Positions 44,801 through 56,269 of a DNA stretch of 64,000 nucleotides are shown one piece after another. Each line of letters begins with the position of its first letter. Position 1 is the first letter of the stretch. Made by a program: the position numbers and the translations under genes. Source of the stretch: Lunularia cruciata (taxonomy: Eukaryota; Streptophyta; Marchantiopsida; Lunulariales; Lunulariaceae); the NCBI GenBank assembly GCA_948567375.1, contig OX419755.1, forward strand, positions 1,059,001 to 1,123,000. Direction: 5' to 3'. A model generated the notes under the pieces. The model ran no database searches. It worked only from the letters and a program-made list of their open reading frames with translations, and was not told where the DNA came from.

Positions 44801-45823
44801 AGCAAAATCCTTCTTAGCCGACATATGTTGAGAAAAAGTCAACTAAACGGTGAGCAATTCGACTTCCATGTGTTCAAACACAGCAGAGCATTTGAACCCG
44901 CATTTGCTGTGGACGGGGAGAGGATTTGAACACAACCGGTACATCCACGTACAGAAGCTAAAAACTTCTACACAGTCCAATTATCCTTCACCACGAAGAT
45001 GGAGAGCCAAGAAATACACGCAAAGCCCCCTTTGTAATCAACCCAGTCCCTTCCACCTCTTTTCTGGACTCCCGCCCCAACAATGAGCTTGTCATAAACT
45101 CATACTTCTGTGCTCCTCCCCTTTCTGTCTCACACTAGGAATCATCCTTTACTTTTCCTATAACCTGGGCGCCTCCACCCTTTAGAGTTCTTGAACTCCT
45201 ACACGTAGGACCTTTCTAACCTTTCATTACAACACCATAATCATCTCCCACCCGCCTTCCATTCCCGGCTAAAAACCCCTTTACACCGGTCCCAGTATCG
45301 AATATGCACGTCCTGGCTGAAGGACCCTCATGCCAAATTTTCCTCTGTTTGCATGGTGTCCAGTCCTTTCTCCGTTAGCCATGATGAACACAAGATAGTG
45401 CGAGCTAATGCAAACGGAGCTGCTACATCGTTCGTAGCCGATAACAAAGAATGTTTCCCAGATCATGCTGTAAACTCCCAGAACTCTGTAACCAGCCAAC
45501 TGCAATGGCATCATGCAGTTCGGCACCACATGAAAGTGCCTCCCGGCTTGCTTAGTTTGGTGTTCATGACAGCAGCCAAGGCATTGATACCTACCTCCCC
45601 AAATCTGAAAGGAAGGACCTCGTCTCACTTACAGACCTCGGCTAACAAACACTCCACCCCCAAACCTGGACGTTGTTACAGTCTCATTCTCCGAGCATAG
45701 AGTTTCTATCCACCTATTCTTTGTGCTCAACCACCCCAGTTTGGGCTGCTGTCCAGCCAACTCCTCTTCTTGAAATCCTGCAACCACTCCTTACCACTCT
45801 CATCTGGCCTTTTCCTGACGACA
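41810..45823 (-). repeat. Element E 3' LTR (4,014 bp)
   Basis: Its ends are TGTTGGGGAAATTG at 41810 and TGACGACA at 45823 on the plus strand. It is nearly identical to the right copy, including the tandem array. Outside the array no coding region is convincing. Confidence 0.93.
42540..44640. repeat. Higher-order tandem repeat in E 3' LTR
   Basis: On the plus strand a pyrimidine-rich unit of about 100-135 bp (TTCCCTACTGTCTTCTCTC, ATCCTCTGCACTTTCCC, AACTGGCAGCTCTTCTC) is reiterated. A larger period of about 545-555 bp is marked by GATAATTCTCAATACTTCCC near 43028, 43583 and 44128. Open frames here are products of the repeat. Confidence 0.92.
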
Positions 45824-45837
45824 TCTACCCCCACCAA
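45824..45837 (-). other. Polypurine tract of element E
   Basis: TTGGTGGGGGTAGA in minus-strand sense directly precedes the 3' LTR terminus TGTCG at 45823. It lies about 40 bp after the integrase stop at 45879-45881. Confidence 0.82.
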
Positions 45838-45878
45838 TCCTGTGCAGCCACCGGTCTGCACCAGCAAGTCCGGAGTGA

Positions 45879-47056
45879 TCAAAATAAGCTTTCTTCAGTG
45901 GCATCTTCCAAATCACCTCCTGAGTCAAAATCATGATCTCTTTCCTCCTCGGCTTCTGATTGCCTCTTGAAAAGTTTAACCCTTTTCCCTGCATATGGCA
46001 GACGATGTTCAGTACCATCTAGCTCTCGCACACTGTAGGTGGCATTCCCGTGGACTTTGGTAACAACAAATGGGCCATGCTAACGGCGGGCAAACTTCTT
46101 GAGGGTCGAATGTTGTACGTCTAGGCTATTATCAGAAATCAGCACCCAGTCCCCTTCATTGATAGGTATTGGTCGCAGTTGGTGAGTCTTGTCAAAGTAT
46201 ACTTTGTTCCTCAGCCGCGCTTCCTTCACCTTCTCTTGTGCCACTTGTATTCTCTGTGGTGTCAGGTTAAAGTGCTCGATCCTGCGTGATATCAACTCCT
46301 CTGTAGACACATTATCCTCCCACTTAACAGTTCTCCTATTAATGATGTCCTCTTCAACAGGCATAATAGGTAAGTACCCTGATACTAACTCAGCAGGTGG
46401 CATCCTAGTTACCGAGCTGCAAGTTAACCTATCAGCCATAAGTGCTAAGGGCAGCAAATCAGGCCATTTGTATGTCTCACCTTGGCAAGCCTTCACCAAA
46501 GCATTCACTATCGGTGAATGACCTCGTTCACTCTTACCATTGGCTTCTGGATTGTAGGCAGTAGTCAGGTTCAGCTTGATATTGAACTTAGCAAAGAAGT
46601 CAGCTGCTTCCCTTGCATCCAATTCACCTCGATCTGCCCTCATCCGGTAGAAACATCCGTGCCTGGCAATGATATCCTCTAAGACAAACCAACACACCTG
46701 TTGGGTATGTGTAGACAACAATGCTCTTCCCTCCACATAATTAGACAGGTCTTCCCTAGCTAGCACTAGATATTTAGCTCCTCGGACTCCTAAAGGCATG
46801 TGAACCAAGTCCGAAACCCACTGAAAATGGAGATTAAGCGGATAAGTAGGTTTCAACCCATCTTTGTGCCTTACCTTGGAGTAGATCTGACAGATTTCAC
46901 AAGTTCTACATACCGCCGTACCTCTGTGTAAATACCTGGCCACCAATACAAACCCCGGATGCGCTCGTAGGTACCCTGAACCCCACGGTGTCCGGCAGCA
47001 TCCGCGTTGTGTGACTCCCGTAGCACTCTTTGCTTCGTCTCCTCATCTCCCAACAC
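45879..47056 (-). pseudogene. Element E integrase
   Basis: The zinc domain begins in 47056-46871 (SHNADAAGHRGVQGTYERI, WWPG) and continues after a frame change with CRTCEICQ. The core has the triad: WVSDLVHMPLG (Asp), MRADRGELDA (Asp) and NPEANGKSERGHSP (Glu). The C-terminal module (INEGDWVLISDNSLDVQHST, then FARR, a TAG where Trp is expected, HGPFVV) ends RQSEAEEERDHDFDSGG and a stop at 45879. No chromodomain is seen. The NPEANGKSERGH and DNSLDVQHST tracts are ones I associate with fungal gypsy integrases. Confidence 0.9.
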
Positions 47057-47092
47057 TCTTAGTGAAACTCCAGAGCTGTCCTTGGGCCTTTG

Positions 47093-47990
47093 CTAGAGAT
47101 ACCCATCCTTCAACAAGAATTTTCCCGATCTCCTTCTGATCTTCTCAAATTCTTCCCTGATCCATTTGGAGTTCTTCTCTAAAGAACTAAGATACTTCCC
47201 AACAGCCAGAAGATCATCCTTGTACAGTTCTTCTCTAAAGGGTAAGTTCAAGTCCAGCTCATGCACATCCACCATACAGTCATTTTCAACTCCTTCATAA
47301 CATGCTCTAGACAACATATCAGCTACCGGATTGTCCTTCCCAGCTATGTACCTTAGCTCTGGATTAAACATCCAAATGAACGCTATCCAGCACAACATGG
47401 CAATGTCTGGAGTGTCACAATTGGCAACCATTCCAAGCAGCGGCAAGCAATCTGTCTCTAGGATGACATAGGTCCCTATTAGGCAGTTTCTATCCTGTCT
47501 TAGTGCTATCTTGGCACCCCACAATTCCCGTTTGATCTGAGGGTACCTCCGTTGCCGTTCCGTGAAGATCCTTGCCCCAAACCTTGCTGCAAATCTGCTG
47601 CCGTTCTCGTCGTCTTGGCCCACAGCCCAACCAGCAGAGTAGGGACTTGAGTCAACCGTAACTATAATTGGTCGTCCACAGCGGTAGTCAAGTGGTTGGA
47701 GCACAGGCGGGTTCTGCAGCGCTTTCTTCAGTTTTGCCATAGCATCCGAATGTTCCGGTCTCCAAACAAACCTGATCCTTTTCCTCAAAAGCTGGTAGAG
47801 AGGCTCTGCAACATGACCAAAGTGTGGAATCCATATACGGTAGAAAATGCATGCCCCTAAGAACCTTCTTACCTCCTGAACTGAGGAACAGTCCTTGATC
47901 TTCCCTATTATGTCCACCTTTTTGGATTTGGCTTCCTTCCATACGAGCCACACAAGTGTCCCACCACAAGGATTTCTCCAAGTCCAAATG
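47093..47990 (-). pseudogene. Element E RNase H
   Basis: A long open segment (47953-47093, 286 aa) follows the RT after a frame change near 47970. It holds the RT connection (VQEVRRFLGACIFYRIWIPHF, a thumb-type tract) and RNase H with its acidic residues: VTVDSSPYSAG, KRELWGAK, LETDCLPL and NPVADMLSRA. It ends in the acidic linker to the integrase. Confidence 0.9.
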
Positions 47991-49304
47991 CCGACTTCTT
48001 TCCAGAGAGAGTCACCCCCGCTTCCATCAACCTTCTCAGTATCGCCTCCACATCTTGAATATGATCTATGACAAACCTCCTAATACCTCCATCCACCAAA
48101 GTTTCATCCTTTTCGCTCTCTATGCAGCCCTTGACAAGTACATCATCCAAGAATGGACGGGTCTTCTCAGGGATAAAAGACTGCAGAATTCGATTCATAG
48201 CACTTTGCATATGTGCCACAGAGTTAGTAGCCCCCATTGGGAGAGTGCACATACGCATCAGCCCTTATGGTGTTTGCATCGTGGTTATGTCCCGGCTCCC
48301 TTCAGCAAGCTGAAACTGATCATAACCTGAATACAAATCTCCTATAGAATAGATTGCCCTCCCTGCAAACTCCTCAGCAAACTCATCCACAGCCGGTCCA
48401 ACACCAAAATTCCGGATTGTTACCTTATTTGGTGGTTGCATATCCTGTATGAACCGCAACTTACCATCTTTCTTCCGAATGGTGAACCAGCGATTTGAGT
48501 ATGGCGCTTTTGATGGTTCTGAAATCTTTGCCTGAACTTTCTCCTTCAATAGTTCTGTCAGCTAGGGCAGAAGCGCCTTTGGCACTGGTATTGGTCTCAG
48601 ATCCATGGTACATGCGGAACCGTGAAAATTATCGTCGGTGTGATTTCCTGCAGTTTCACACACCCATTCTCCTCGATCTTGAAAGCAAAAGCCTTCCCGC
48701 ACCTCCCAATCATTTCCTTAAATGCACAGCGCTCAATTTCTGTGAGCAATCCATCCCCTCCGACGGTAAGCTCATCCAAGGTCTCTTTAGTAAAGGAATG
48801 ACCAATATCCTTTTCCTGCCTCAGTCTCGGTTCCTCTCTAGTCCTACGCATCAAATCAGAAGCATCCAATGGCAATGGGACAGCAATAGGACAAACCTTT
48901 TTGTCCATTGTTTTGTACTTAGTGTCACATCTCACTTCATGAACCAACTTTGAAAATGTTTCATGAAGCTCCCTTCCTATTTCAATCACGGGTTCTCCTT
49001 TCTCCATTGCCCCGATCACCTTCTGGACTGCCCTACCTTCTCCCCAATCCACCAACAGTCCAATGATAGTCTCGCTATCATCCATTTCCCTTGCTGTTTT
49101 CAGTACTCTCTCTTTCCCTTTCATTCTCTTCTGAAAAATCCCCGTGGTACTCCCTACATGTGCAAAGCAAACAGTTCTACCACTCTGGATTCCCACATAG
49201 GTCCTATCAAAACAATCCTCCTCACTGATCTCTTGCGGTGGAATGTAGCATAGGGCGCCTTGTCCCCCCACCTTCTCTGACAAGACGCCTAGTGGAAACC
49301 CCAC
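47908..49304 (-). pseudogene. Element E linker and reverse transcriptase
   Basis: The open segment 49304-48597 (235 aa) is the protease-RT linker, ending VPHVPWI. After a frame change, 48549-48265 carries RT blocks APYSNRWFTIRKKDGKLRF, IQDMQPPNKVTIRN and YSIGDLYSGYDQFQL. A TAA at about 48262 breaks it. 48258-47908, in the same frame, continues LMRMCTLPMGATNSVAHMQS and the catalytic PFLDDVLVKG. These RT tracts differ strongly from those of A, D and F, and resemble fungal elements as I know them. Confidence 0.9.
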
Positions 49305-49747
49305 CTTCTAGTAGGCTTTTCTGGATCCCTTAACTCTCTCTTATTCCTGTCGCTGCTCGGCAACACAATAGGGAATTGCACTATTCTGATCCCGTTCTGA
49401 CTTCTAACCTTCGCCACATGAGTCCCATCATTCAAAACTTTGCTCTCCATTCTAAACTGAGTAATGAAGGGCTGTCCTAGGATCACCGGGTAGGGCAAGG
49501 TATCATGCACGAACACATTAATAGGCTCTACCACATTCCCTATCTTGATTTTGACCTCCGGACAAGCTCCCCACAATGCATTTCTGGTCCTATTCACTAA
49601 GTTTACCTTCCAATCAATGTCACGGTCCACCTTCCATCGCCCTTCATTGTAGACCGCCTTTGACACGAGATTGACCTCAAATCTTGAATCAATCAGCGTC
49701 TCACCGGTGCTTTCACTCCTTGTATCTCGATCTCGCACTCGCTGCAA
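49289..49747 (-). pseudogene. Element E aspartic protease
   Basis: 152 aa: the active site reads TLIDSRFEVNLVSKAVY. Relatives have Asp-Ser-Gly-Ser, so the essential Gly is Arg here. The flap/strand region (VFVHDTLPYPVILGQPFI) is well kept. It is in a different frame from the upstream gag segment and overlaps it slightly. Confidence 0.85.
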
Positions 49748-50685
49748 CTTCTCGCCCAGAAAGAGTCTTGAACCTCCTCTGACAAGGGCACAAAAGACTT
49801 CTCATCCTCAAGAGCCGCATCATAGACACGTGCTTCTTGGGTCTCCTCCTCTGGTTTTTCCTGTTCAAGCTCAAGCCCAAAAGTTCCCACCTCTCCTTCA
49901 GCCTCACTCCCTTCCTCGTACAGCAAGGATGTGTGCGGTCCTTCCTTGTAGAATTGTTTCTTCTTTGCCTTGACAAGGATAAGGTCCTGCACATCCTTCC
50001 TCAAGCTACCAAAGAACTCTTCGTTTGTGAAACCCCTCACCTCTTGCTTCCAAAACTTTTTGCCAATCTCTTGCGGATCCAGTTCCATTTCTATGTCCCG
50101 GCTCAATAGCCAACCCGGCCCCTTCCTAGGAGATCTCTCTCTCGGCTTTTGGTTTGCTGCTCCTTCTGTGTCCATTCGTGACTCTTCTCCAACGCCCAAA
50201 TTCTGATCCCTGCTCTTTTGCGCATCGCTGAACTGCACCTCTCTGATTCTAACTTGTCTCCTCTCTGGTTCCACTCGCTGTTGCTTTTCCCTTGGCTGCC
50301 CTTCATTATCTGCCCGTTGATCAGATTTTTGTTTCTCTTCCACCATAGCATCCCAAGTGGCACCAACTTCAGCAGTGATGGCAGTTATTACCACCGGCAC
50401 ATCCCACCCTGATTTCCTCCGGACCTGCTCTGCTAGTCTCTTCTTCTCAACTTCTCCTAGGTCTGCACATTGCTTCACTTCACTCATTGCACTATACACA
50501 CTAGGCTCAAATGCAGCGACTGCCATACTTACTTCACGCTTGCCCATGTGTCTTTCCAGCAGAGCCTTCATTCCTCCCCTGTTACCGTTCAGCGGTATTG
50601 GCTCCCCAGTATCATAGAAGGCTATCTTCTTCATCTCAAGTTCTCCAACAAACTTCATCCACTGCTCCTTCTTTGGGCATCTCAC
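49693..50685 (-). pseudogene. Element E gag, C-terminal part
   Basis: 330 aa open, continuing the upstream gag after a frame change near 50650. It begins with KEQWMKFVGELEMKKIAFYDTGEPIP. The rest is highly charged (Arg/Glu-rich, EKQQRVEPERRQVRIREVQF), then an acidic tail before the protease. No CCHC knuckle is visible, which is unusual for plant gypsy gag but not for all fungal ones. Confidence 0.75.
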
Positions 50686-51259
50686 TCACTCGCTGTTCCT
50701 CCTTCCCTCTCCCGGACCCAATCGTGTTACTCCGAATAGGCGCTTTGGCTATTGCTTCTTCATCCAACTCTCTCTGCCTCCGCCTACGGCTTACCCAGAC
50801 AACCGCCTCCTCAATCTTTCCCCACTCTACCACTCCCAACCGATCAAGTTGGAGCAAATTGAGTGCATACTCCAACTCATCCTGCAAACGACTATCCACA
50901 GCTCGCAGAAAATAGTTAGACCTCTGTAGTCTAATGGCCTCAGCTTCACAAGCTGACAAATGCCCCAATCTCTTGTTAAACTCTCTTAGGAGATCTTGAG
51001 GCCCCAAGTTTTTACTCCTATCGTTCACCCAATCCAAGAACATGGCCTGGGTGACCCGATCTGCATCCTGCAGTAAGAATTCCTCCTTCATCATCTGGGA
51101 GAACTCCTCCCACGTCTCCGCCCCTCTCACCAAGCCCTCAACCACCTTCCTGATTTCAAGTTCAGCCAACGTAGGAAACCTAGCAATGGCAATGTTCTCA
51201 TCCAGATCATGAAGCTTAACCTCCCTCCAGTAGACCTTTAGGTACTTCGTCATGTCCAA
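50636..51259 (-). pseudogene. Element E gag, N-terminal capsid-like part
   Basis: 207 aa starting MDMTKYLKVYWREVKLHD at 51259, about 280 bp after the PBS; an upstream start is possible. It has the helical gag pattern: ETWEEFSQMMKEEF, GPQDLLREFNKRLGHL and SRLQDELEYALN. It is followed by a basic helix (WVSRRRRQRELDEEA). It reads into stop after the frame change. Confidence 0.8.
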
Positions 51260-51537
51260 ATTCCCCTTGCTGATCTACCACAGCGCGCAGACACTTCGTG
51301 ACTTGGGAAGACTGCACTTTCACCCTATCTCTTTCTTCATCTTGATCCTTCATGGCTCTCATGGTTGCCATGACAATCAGTGAGATCTCCTATTCCCTTG
51401 TCATAGCTGCAGATGAAGCCTCTGGGCCCATCTCCACCTCAGCACAGCTCACTACTGTCCACTTAGATCAGTTCAATCTGTCCTTGTTCCCTTCCCCAAC
51501 TCCATTAGTCGTAACGTCTAAGCACAAGCCTCGAGAA

Positions 51538-51555
51538 TCCCCACCATGGTCGCCA
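51538..51555 (-). other. Primer-binding site of element E
   Basis: TGGCGACCATGGTGGGGA in minus-strand sense lies 4 bp after the 5' LTR end at 51560. The position and the leading TGG (tRNA CCA complement) mark it as the primer site. I cannot name the tRNA with confidence; it is not the Asp site used by A. Confidence 0.7.
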
Positions 51556-51559
51556 CTTA

Positions 51560-54500
51560 TGTCGGGGAAATTGTTTGGCCTCGAGAGTGCACCGAGCACC
51601 TAGCTGCTTGTGCTTAGTTTGCCGTTATTGTAGTTGATTTAGAGTTTCTCGTAGACTATCATTCTCTTCCTATTCCTAGTGTGTTGAAATGTCAACTCTG
51701 TAAAATTTTTGGTTTTCCTTTGTTTCTTGATGTTGGGCTTCTTGAGGGTTTGTGTTTGTCTTTGGCCTTCGCAGAATTGGCTAGTTCATGCAGGTTCTGC
51801 TACGGTTTTGGACCCGATGGTCCCTAGGAATGGCTGGGAATTTCAAGATCAACAAATAGTATTCTATTGGGCTCAACCCGGCACCCCGACTACTGAACCA
51901 AACCATTCATATAGACGGACTGAGAGCTCCTAAAATGGAACTTCCTCGGTGCTAGTCACAGATCAAACACACCATTTTCTTAGGATTTGTCATTCATAAA
52001 ATTCCAGCTGCAAGGTTCACAATTTTGGAAAAGCCAACCAACTCCAGTTCATACAGTGTATGTACTAATTTATGACAGAAATCATTTCAGCTGGCGCCTT
52101 CACACGCACTCTGTCCGATAACAGTAAAGATGACTCACCCTCCAGACTTCCTCCTTCACCTCCTAGCAGCACTCCCATCAATGCTTTCTCCTCTGAACAC
52201 CCTCTGTCTCTCTTGAAAGTTCCTGCAAACTTCTCTCTTGAAACTCCTCTGGCATTTCTCAAAAACTGTCAGTCCTTCTCACTGTGAAAAACTCAACTCC
52301 TGCCCAACCTTGCCAACTTCCCTCTCGAAATCCTCAAGAATTTCCCGAACTGTCAGCCCTTCTCACTTTCAATAATTCTCAATACTTTCCAAAACTCTCT
52401 GTCTTCTCTTCTCAAGAATTTCTCCGGCACTTTCCCGAAACTCTACTATCTTCTCTCAAAATCTTCTGCAACTTTCTCTCTCAGAGATTCCTCTCTTGAT
52501 TTCCCAAAAATTGGCAGCTCTTCTCACTTTCGATATTTCTCCATCACTTCCCTGCTGTCTTCTCTTGAAATCCTCTGCACTTTCCCAAAACTCTTCTCCT
52601 CATTTCCCAAAACTGGCAGCTCTTCTCACTTTCGATAATTCTCCATCACTTCCCTACTGTCTTCTCTTGAAAATCCTCTGCACTTTCCCTAAAACCCTAC
52701 TGTCCTTTCTCAAAATCTTTTGCAATTTTCTCTTTCTGAAACTCCTCTCTGGATTTCCCAAAAACTGGCAGCCCTTCTCACCTTTTGATAATTCTCAATA
52801 CTTCCCTACTGTCTTCTCTCGAAATCCTCTGCACTTTCCCGAAACTCTTCTCCTCATTTCCCAAAACTGGCAGCTCTTCTCTTGTTCAATATTTCTCCAT
52901 CACTTCCCTACTATCTTCTCACGAAAATCCTCTGCACTTTCCTGAAAACCCTACTGTTCTTTTCTCGAACTCCTCTGCACTTTCCCAAAACTCTTCTCCT
53001 CATTTCCCAAAACTGGCAGCTCTTCTCACTTTTGATATTTCTCCATCACTTCCCTACTGTCTTCTCTTGAAAATCCTCTGCACTTTCCCAAAACCCCAAC
53101 TGTTCTTTCCTCAAAATCCTCTGCACTTTCCCGAAACTCTTCTCCTCATTTCCCGAAACTGGCAGCTCTTCTCACTTTCGGTAATTCTCCATCACTTCCC
53201 TACTGTCTTCTCTCGAAATCCTCTGCACTCTCCCAAAAACTCTACTGTTCTTTTCTTGAAATCTTCTACAACTTTCTCTCTCTGAAACTCCTCTCTTGAT
53301 TTCCCGAAAACTGGCAGCCCTTCTCACCTTTTGATAATTCTCAATACTTCCCTACTGTCTTCTCTTGAAATCCTCTGCACTTTCCCAAAACTCTTCTCCT
53401 CATTTCCCAAAACTGGCAGCTCTTCTCTCGTTCGATATTTCTCCATCACTTCCCTACTCTCTTCTCTCAAAAATCCTCTGCACTCTCCCGAAAACCCTAC
53501 TGTTCTTTTCTCGAAATCCTCTGCACTTTCCCAAAACTCTTCTCCTCATTTCTCAAAACTGGCAGCTCTTCTCACTTTTGATATTTCTCCATCACTTCCC
53601 TACTGTCTTCTCTTGAAAATCCTCTGCACTTTCCCAAAAACCCTACTGTTCTTTCCTCAAAATCCTCTGCACTTTCCCGAAACTCTTCTCCTCATTTCCC
53701 GAAACTGGCAGCTCTTCTCACTTTCGGTAATTCTCCATCACTTCCCTACTGTCTTCTCTCAAAATCCTTTACACTCTCCCAAAAACTCTACTGTTCTTTT
53801 CTCGAAATCTTCTACAACTTTCTCTCTCTGAAACTCCTCTCTTGATTTTCCAAAAACTGGCAGCCCTTCTCACCTTTTGATAATTCCCAATACTTCCCTA
53901 CTGTCTTCTCTCGAAATCCTCTGCACTTTCCCGAAACTCTTCTCCTCATTTCCCAAAACTGGCAGCTCTTCTCTCGTTCAATATTTCTCCATCACTTCCC
54001 TACTATCTTCTCTCAAAAATCCTCTGCACTCTCCCGAAAACCCTACTGTTCTTTTCTTGAAATCCTCTGCACTTTCTCGAAACTCTTCTCCTCATTTCCC
54101 GAAACTGGCAGCTCTTCTCACTTTTGATATTTCTCCATCACTTCCCTACTGTCTTCTCTCAAAAATCCTTTGCACTTTCCCAAAACTCTTCTGTCCTTTC
54201 TCGAAATCTTTTGCAACTTTCTCTCTCTGAAACTCCTCTTTGGATTTCCCAAAATTTGGCAGCTCTTCTCACTTTCGATATTTCTCCATCACTTCCCTAC
54301 TTCCCTCTTGAAATCCTCTACACTTTCCCAAAACTCTTCTCCTCATTTCCCAAAACTGGCAGTCCTTCTCACTGTGAAAAACTCAACTCCTGCCCAACCT
54401 TGCCAACTTCCCTCTTGGCCTAGGAGAGAAAGACGGGATCTTCCTGCATGACCCTAGAATCTAAGACCCAATGATACCCAGTTCCTGTCTTCTTCCTCCA

Positions 54501-55572
54501 CATTCATCAACCACATGGACCCAAACTGCCTGCTCCACAATCTCATTGTAGCAAAATCCTTCCTAGCCGACATATGTCGAGAAAAAGTCAACTAAACGGT
54601 GAGCAATTTGACTTCCGTATGTTCAAACACAGCAGAGCATCTGAACCCGCATTTGCTGTGGACGGGGAGAGGATTTGAACACAACCGGTACATCCACGTA
54701 CAGAAGCTAAAAACTTCTACACAGTCCAATTATCCTTCACCACGAAGATGGAGAGCCCAGAAATACACGCAAAGCCCCCTTTGAAATCAACCCAGTCCCT
54801 TCCACCTCTTTTCTGGACTCCCGCCCCAACAATGAGCTTGTCATAAACTCATACTTCTGTGCTCCTCCCCTTTCTATCTCACACTAGGAATCATCCTTTA
54901 CTTTTCCTATAACCCCGACGCCTCCACCCTTTAGAGTTCTTGAACTCCTACACGTAGGACCTTTCTAACCTTTCATTACAACACCATAATCATCTCCCAC
55001 CCGCCTTCCATTCCCGGCTAAAAACCCCTTTACACCGGTCCTAGTATCGAATATGCATGTACTGGCCAAAGGACCCTCATGCCTAATTTTCCTCTATTTG
55101 CGTGGTGTCCAGTCCTTTCTTCGTTAGCCATGATGAACATAGGATAGTGCAAGCTAATGAAAATGGAGCTTCTACATCATTCGTAGCCGATAACAAAGAA
55201 TGTTTCCCAAATCATGTTGTAAACTCCCAGAACTCTGTAACTAGCCAACTGCAATGGCATCATGCAGTTCGGCACCACGTGAAAGTGCCCTCCGGCTTGC
55301 TTAGTTTGGTGTTCATGACAGCAGCCAAGGCATTGATACCTATCCCCCCAAATCTGAAAGGAAGGACCTCGTCTCACTTACAGACCTTGGCTAACAAACA
55401 CTCCACCCCCAAACCTGGACGTTGTTACAGTCTCATTCTCTGAGCATAGAGTTTCTATCCACCTATTCTTTGTGCTCAACCACCCCAGTTTGGGCTGCTG
55501 TCCAGCCAACTCCTCTTCTCAAAATCCTGCAACCACTCCTTACCACTCTCATCTGGCCTTTTCACAACGACA
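51560..55572 (-). repeat. Element E 5' LTR (4,013 bp)
   Basis: A direct repeat of 41810-45823. It starts TGTCGGGGAAATTG at 51560 and ends ACAACGACA at 55572 (plus strand). The few differences to the other LTR are mostly C/T and G/A changes, by eye well above 95% identity. Confidence 0.93.
52290..54390. repeat. Higher-order tandem repeat in E 5' LTR
   Basis: Same array as in the 3' LTR. The larger unit is clear: GATAATTCTCAATACTTCCC or variant recurs near 52788, 53334 and 53880, exactly 546 bp apart, each period containing several 100-135 bp subunits. 546 bp is 182 codons, which explains the repeated similar open frames. Confidence 0.93.
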
Positions 55573-56250
55573 ATGCCAATGAGAGGGAGCAGGTGATGGG
55601 TTTTTGCACCGGTATTACCGTAGTTCTAGTTGTGTCAAAGGCATCCATGAGTCAGGTGTTAGGTTAGGCTATGGACCTGAATTGTTTGATTTGGATTGTG
55701 AGCCTTGGCTTGGCAAAGCAGTGTAAGATACGCTTGATAGGCATCACCACTTGGACACTTGTGAGCCCTATGCCTATTTAGACAATTTAGGCACATGCTG
55801 GGGGTGATGGACTGAGTGGACAGGGTGTTCTTGGGACACAACTAGTGGCAACTAGGGAGAGTGGTCTACTTGGAGTCCATCTAGGTGAGCGTGGTCTACT
55901 TGGATTACACCTTTGGTCTACTTGGGATGTAGCTAGAGGATGTATAGAGCTTGCAGCCATATCAAAGGGAGTTTTCTACATTGAGGTTGGGACCTCTAGT
56001 AGTTGGAAGCATGCCAGTACTGCTCCCAAGGGCCTAGTGTAGCAGCAAGTCAGCATGTCTTCCATTCCTATAATAGTTACAGAGGATACTTTGGAGCTAG
56101 ATCTTGGACCCAAGCTTATAAGAGAGGACAAATGGAGAGTTTGGAGGTTCTTGAGGAGCTACACGAGTTGTTTTACCTTTTGTATGAAGGATTTGGGTGC
56201 TTCAAAGGACCTGGTATACAAATTGAGCTAATTAGAAATACACTAGTTTT
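55573..56250 (+). pseudogene. Element D spacer before the RT
   Basis: Reading directly continues the D frame from left of E: ...EPNA, NEREQVMGFCTGITVV, QAMDLN-like tract. The next 500 bp are broken (GVHLGERGLLG, ESLEVLEELHELFYLLYEGFG at 56139-56205). No recognised domain. It is the stretch between methyltransferase and RT. Confidence 0.6.
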
Positions 56251-56269
56251 CTGACGTCCTTATCACTAT

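Larger units (their letters stand above)
41810..55572 (-). mobile_element. Element E: complete gypsy element with 4-kb LTRs, fungal-type pol
   Basis: LTRs at 41810-45823 and 51560-55572 are direct repeats of about 4.01 kb with TGTCG termini at both ends. The TSD is (A)ATGC at 41805-41809 and 55572-55576, and joining the flanks restores an uninterrupted D reading (EPNANEREQ). The internal region is only about 5.7 kb: PBS, gag, protease, RT, RNase H and integrase on the minus strand, then PPT. Several frame changes make it inactive. Confidence 0.93.

Noticed and set aside
42322-44929. Many Ser/Phe/Leu-rich ORFs in the E LTRs (also 52072-54451)
   Set aside because: They are the pyrimidine-rich LTR array read in all plus frames, with no start context or domain. 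They repeat at the 546-bp period.
45281-45628. 115-aa ORF in the E 3' LTR (minus strand), also in the other LTR
   Set aside because: The copy in the 5' LTR is shortened to 66 aa. There is no recognisable motif, and presence in both LTRs is automatic.
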